NCBI GenBank assembly: GCA_963575675.1
Contig: CAUYUA010000030.1
Coordinates: forward strand, 1 to 7,112
Length of the DNA: 7,112 nucleotides
DNA from: CAUYUA01 sp963575675
Lineage (GTDB): Bacteria > Pseudomonadota > Alphaproteobacteria > Azospirillales > Azospirillaceae
Direction: 5' to 3'
A model generated the notes under the pieces. It did not search any database. It saw only the letters and a list, made by a program, of their open reading frames with translations, and was not told the DNA's origin. The position numbers were made by a program, and so were the translations under genes. Below, piece by piece: positions 4,850 through 7,112 of the stretch (the stretch's first letter is position 1; the number at the start of each line of letters is the position of its first letter).

Positions 4850-6946
4850 ATGATCGTCGGATTGTTTCTGCTCGTCATCTTCTGCGGCTTGCTGGCGCTT
4901 GCTTATGGCGTTCATGCGGGGCGGCAGGTGATGGCGGCCAGCACCGGCACCGCCCGCATGCAGGAGATTTCTGCGGCGGTTCAGGAAGGCGCCCGTGCTT
5001 ATCTTAATCGTCAATACACCACCATCGCCATTGTCGGCGTTGGCGTCATGGTCTTGTTGGCGGTCGTTTTGGGCCTTCACGTTGCGTTGGGCTTCGTGAT
5101 CGGCGCGGTGCTTTCGGGCGCCGCCGGCTACGTCGGCATGAACGTGTCCGTGCGTTCCAACGTCCGGGTGGCCGATGCGGCGACTCGCGGCTTGGCCGAC
5201 GCTTTGGGCATCGCCTTCAAGGCGGGCGCAATCACCGGCTTGCTGGTGGTGGGTCTGGGCCTTTTGGGCGTGACGACCTACTTCATGATCCTGCGGTCGA
5301 GCGGCTTCGAGACCCGCGCTATCCTTGAGGCTCTGGTGGCCTTGAGCTTCGGCGCGTCGTTGATCTCGATCTTTGCGCGTCTGGGCGGCGGCATCTTCAC
5401 CAAAGGCGCCGATGTGGGCGCGGACTTGGTGGGCAAGGTCGAAGCCGGGATTCCGGAAGATGATCCTCGCAACCCGGCGGTGATCGCGGACAACGTCGGC
5501 GACAACGTCGGCGACTGCGCGGGCATGGCGGCGGACCTGTTCGAGACCTACGTCGTGACCATTGTCGCCACGATGCTTTTGGCGGCGATCTTCTTTGCGC
5601 CGGGCCTGACCCAAGACAAGCTGATGCTGTACCCGCTGGTGATCGCCGGCGTGTGCGTCGTGGCTTCCGTCGGCGGCACTTACTTCGTGAAATTGGGCCC
5701 CAAGAACAACATCATGGGCGCTCTTTATCGCGGTCTGATCGCCACCGCCGGCATTTCCGCCGTTCTGATTCTGGTGGTGACTTTCGCGCTGTTCGGCATT
5801 TCCACGCCGATTCCGTTGATCGCCGGCAGTTTTGTCACCGGGGGTAAATTGCTCGGCTGCGCCATGGTCGGCTTGGGCGTGACCGCGTTGATGGTGTGGA
5901 TCACCGAATACTACACTTCCACTGCGTACCGTCCGGTGCGTTCGATCGCGAAGTCCTCTCAGACGGGCCACGGCACCAACATTATTCAGGGCTTGGCGGT
6001 GTCGATGGAAGCCACGGCTCTGCCTGTGGTCGTGATCTGCGCCGGCATCATCATCGCCTTTATGTGGGCGGGCGTGTTCGGCGTGGGCGTTGCGGCCACC
6101 ACGATGTTGGCTTTGGCGGGTATGATCGTCGCTCTTGACGCTTATGGCCCTGTCACCGACAACGCGGGCGGTATTGCTGAAATGTCGCATATGCCGAAAG
6201 AGATCCGCGTCACCACGGACGCTCTTGATGCGGTCGGCAACACCACGAAGGCTGTGACCAAAGGCTACGCCATTGGTTCGGCGGCTTTGGCGGCGTTGGT
6301 GCTGTTCTCGGCGTACATCCAGGATCTTAAGCACTACTTCCCCGATCTGACGGTGAAGTTCGAGCTGAACGACCCCTATGTCGTGGTTGGTTTGCTGTTC
6401 GGCGGCATGTTGCCGTATTTGTTCGGCTCCATGGGCATGACGGCGGTTGGTCGCGCGGCTGGATCTGTGGTCGTCGAGGTTCGGCGGCAGTTTCGTGAGA
6501 TCCCCGGCATTATGGAAGGCACTGCTAAGCCGGACTATGCCAGAGCGGTCGATTTGTTGACCAAAGCGGCGATCAAGGAAATGATCGTTCCTTCGCTGTT
6601 GCCGGTGTTGGCTCCGGTCCTTCTGTATGTCGTTTTGGCGGCTACGGTTGGAAGAGCTGAGGCCTTCAGCGCGCTTGGCGCGATGCTGCTTGGCACGATT
6701 GTCACGGGTCTGTTTGTCGCTATTTCGATGACTGTTGGCGGCGGCGCTTGGGACAACGCCAAGAAGTACATCGAAGAAGGTCATTACGGCGGTAAGGGGT
6801 CTGAAACCCATAAAGCCGCAGTTACGGGTGACACTGTCGGCGATCCGTACAAGGACACTGCTGGTCCGGCCGTCAATCCGATGATCAAAATCTCTAATAT
6901 TGTTGCTCTGTTGTTGTTGGCGATCTTGGCCGCAGCCGCCAAGTAA
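4850..6946 (+). CDS. hppA: membrane-bound proton-translocating pyrophosphatase, K+-independent type
   Basis: The enzyme splits pyrophosphate to two phosphates in the inner membrane and uses the energy to pump protons out. At 698 residues with about 16 hydrophobic segments it has the full family length. The active-site loop is intact: FTKGADVGADLVGK (183-196), then EDDPRNPAVIADNVGDNVGD (203-222) and CAGMAADLFETY (223-234). The second conserved block DAYGPVTDNAGGIAEM (430-445) and the C-terminal block GGGAWDNAKKYIE (630-642) with GDTVGDPYKDTAGPA (660-674) are also present. GNTTKAVTKG (463-472) has Lys467 and Thr470 where potassium-dependent enzymes have Ala and Gly; this pair marks the potassium-independent H+-pumping class, as in Rhodospirillum rubrum. 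The ATG is preceded by GGGGGA with five bases of spacing. It is a single-gene unit with its own terminator, and its codons are strongly biased to GGC, GCC, GTC and ATC, suggesting high expression. Confidence 0.98.
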   Translation: MIVGLFLLVIFCGLLALAYGVHAGRQVMAASTGTARMQEISAAVQEGARAYLNRQYTTIAIVGVGVMVLLAVVLGLHVALGFVIGAVLSGAAGYVGMNVSVRSNVRVADAATRGLADALGIAFKAGAITGLLVVGLGLLGVTTYFMILRSSGFETRAILEALVALSFGASLISIFARLGGGIFTKGADVGADLVGKVEAGIPEDDPRNPAVIADNVGDNVGDCAGMAADLFETYVVTIVATMLLAAIFFAPGLTQDKLMLYPLVIAGVCVVASVGGTYFVKLGPKNNIMGALYRGLIATAGISAVLILVVTFALFGISTPIPLIAGSFVTGGKLLGCAMVGLGVTALMVWITEYYTSTAYRPVRSIAKSSQTGHGTNIIQGLAVSMEATALPVVVICAGIIIAFMWAGVFGVGVAATTMLALAGMIVALDAYGPVTDNAGGIAEMSHMPKEIRVTTDALDAVGNTTKAVTKGYAIGSAALAALVLFSAYIQDLKHYFPDLTVKFELNDPYVVVGLLFGGMLPYLFGSMGMTAVGRAAGSVVVEVRRQFREIPGIMEGTAKPDYARAVDLLTKAAIKEMIVPSLLPVLAPVLLYVVLAATVGRAEAFSALGAMLLGTIVTGLFVAISMTVGGGAWDNAKKYIEEGHYGGKGSETHKAAVTGDTVGDPYKDTAGPAVNPMIKISNIVALLLLAILAAAAK

Positions 6947-6975
6947 GACTTCGCTTCAGTGTGATTTTGCGGTTG

Positions 6976-7013
6976 AAACGGCCTCGACGTTTTTGCGTTG
7001 GGGCCGTTTTTTT
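6976..7013 (+). terminator. intrinsic terminator of hppA
   Basis: AACGGCCTCGACG (6977-6989) pairs with CGTTGGGGCCGTT (6996-7008) as a 13-bp stem with two G·U wobbles and a 6-base loop; A6976 can pair with T7009 to lengthen it. Seven T residues (7007-7013) follow. It starts 30 bases after the hppA stop. Sequence and loop are unrelated to the GGGTCCAGG hairpin family. Confidence 0.93.
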
Positions 7014-7060
7014 ATGTGGATGGAGCGAATATTTTGTCATAAAAATAATTTAAATAAAAA

Positions 7061-7087
7061 GGGTCCAGGGACTGTGTTCCTGGTCGC
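7061..7087 (-). repeat. decayed copy 3 of the GGGTCCAGG hairpin family
   Basis: GGGTCCAGG (7061-7069) is followed by a loop GACTGTGTT (7070-7078) that is the exact reverse complement of the copy 1 loop, then CCTGG (7079-7083). The outer part of the right arm reads TCGC instead of ACCC, so only a 5-bp inner stem is continuous. The left flank AAATAAAAA is shared with copy 1; read leftward it supplies a T-run after the hairpin. It could be a weak terminator for a leftward gene beyond the window, but it is not needed for hppA, which has its own. Confidence 0.7.
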
Positions 7088-7112
7088 AGGGGATTATAAG
7101 GGGGGAGCGAAA

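Noticed and set aside
4784..6811. 675-codon open frame antisense to hppA
   Set aside because: The translation is dominated by His, Arg, Gln and Asp with no domain sense, while the plus strand encodes a complete, motif-perfect pyrophosphatase. The open antisense frame follows from the strong GC-biased codon use of hppA.

Overview
The window looks like chromosome of a moderately GC-rich alphaproteobacterium, most likely in or near the Rhodospirillales. FlaF is essentially an alphaproteobacterial flagellar regulator. The membrane pyrophosphatase is of the potassium-independent proton-pumping type known from Rhodospirillum. The two-domain universal stress protein and the PagL-like outer-membrane protein also resemble alphaproteobacterial homologues. 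This placement is inferred from protein character, not from a database search. No rRNA, tRNA, CRISPR array, insertion sequence or phage gene is visible.

Layout. Positions 1-221 are AT-rich and non-coding, with a strong hairpin terminator (73-99) that closes the minus-strand pair to its right. That pair, transcribed leftward, is a PagL-like lipid A deacylase-family protein (834-1418) followed by a FlaF protein with a fused C-terminal DUF2934-like segment (222-743). A 590-base gap (1428-2017) separates it from the rightward genes and holds a probable 47-residue membrane protein (1808-1951). Then come a tandem universal stress protein (2018-2896) and a Nudix hydrolase (2969-3433), 72 bases apart and probably cotranscribed. 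A 400-base gap with short tandem duplications precedes a FliL-like single-pass membrane protein (3836-4312). This gene ends in a second copy of the hairpin terminator (4363-4389). A further non-coding stretch leads to hppA (4850-6946), which has its own strong intrinsic terminator. A third, partly decayed copy of the hairpin family lies at 7061-7087.

How the genes relate. Two genes (flaF-like and fliL-like) belong to flagellum assembly or function but are on opposite strands and not in a flagellar cluster. The stress protein, Nudix hydrolase and pyrophosphatase fit energy or nucleotide housekeeping under stress, but they are separate transcription units apart from usp-nudix. There is no sign of a single multi-gene novel system.

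The points most worth following are the FlaF-DUF2934 fusion, the PagL-like protein that seems to lack the catalytic Glu, the overlooked 47-residue membrane protein, the dispersed hairpin family whose loop is inverted between copies, and the cluster of short tandem duplications confined to intergenic DNA.
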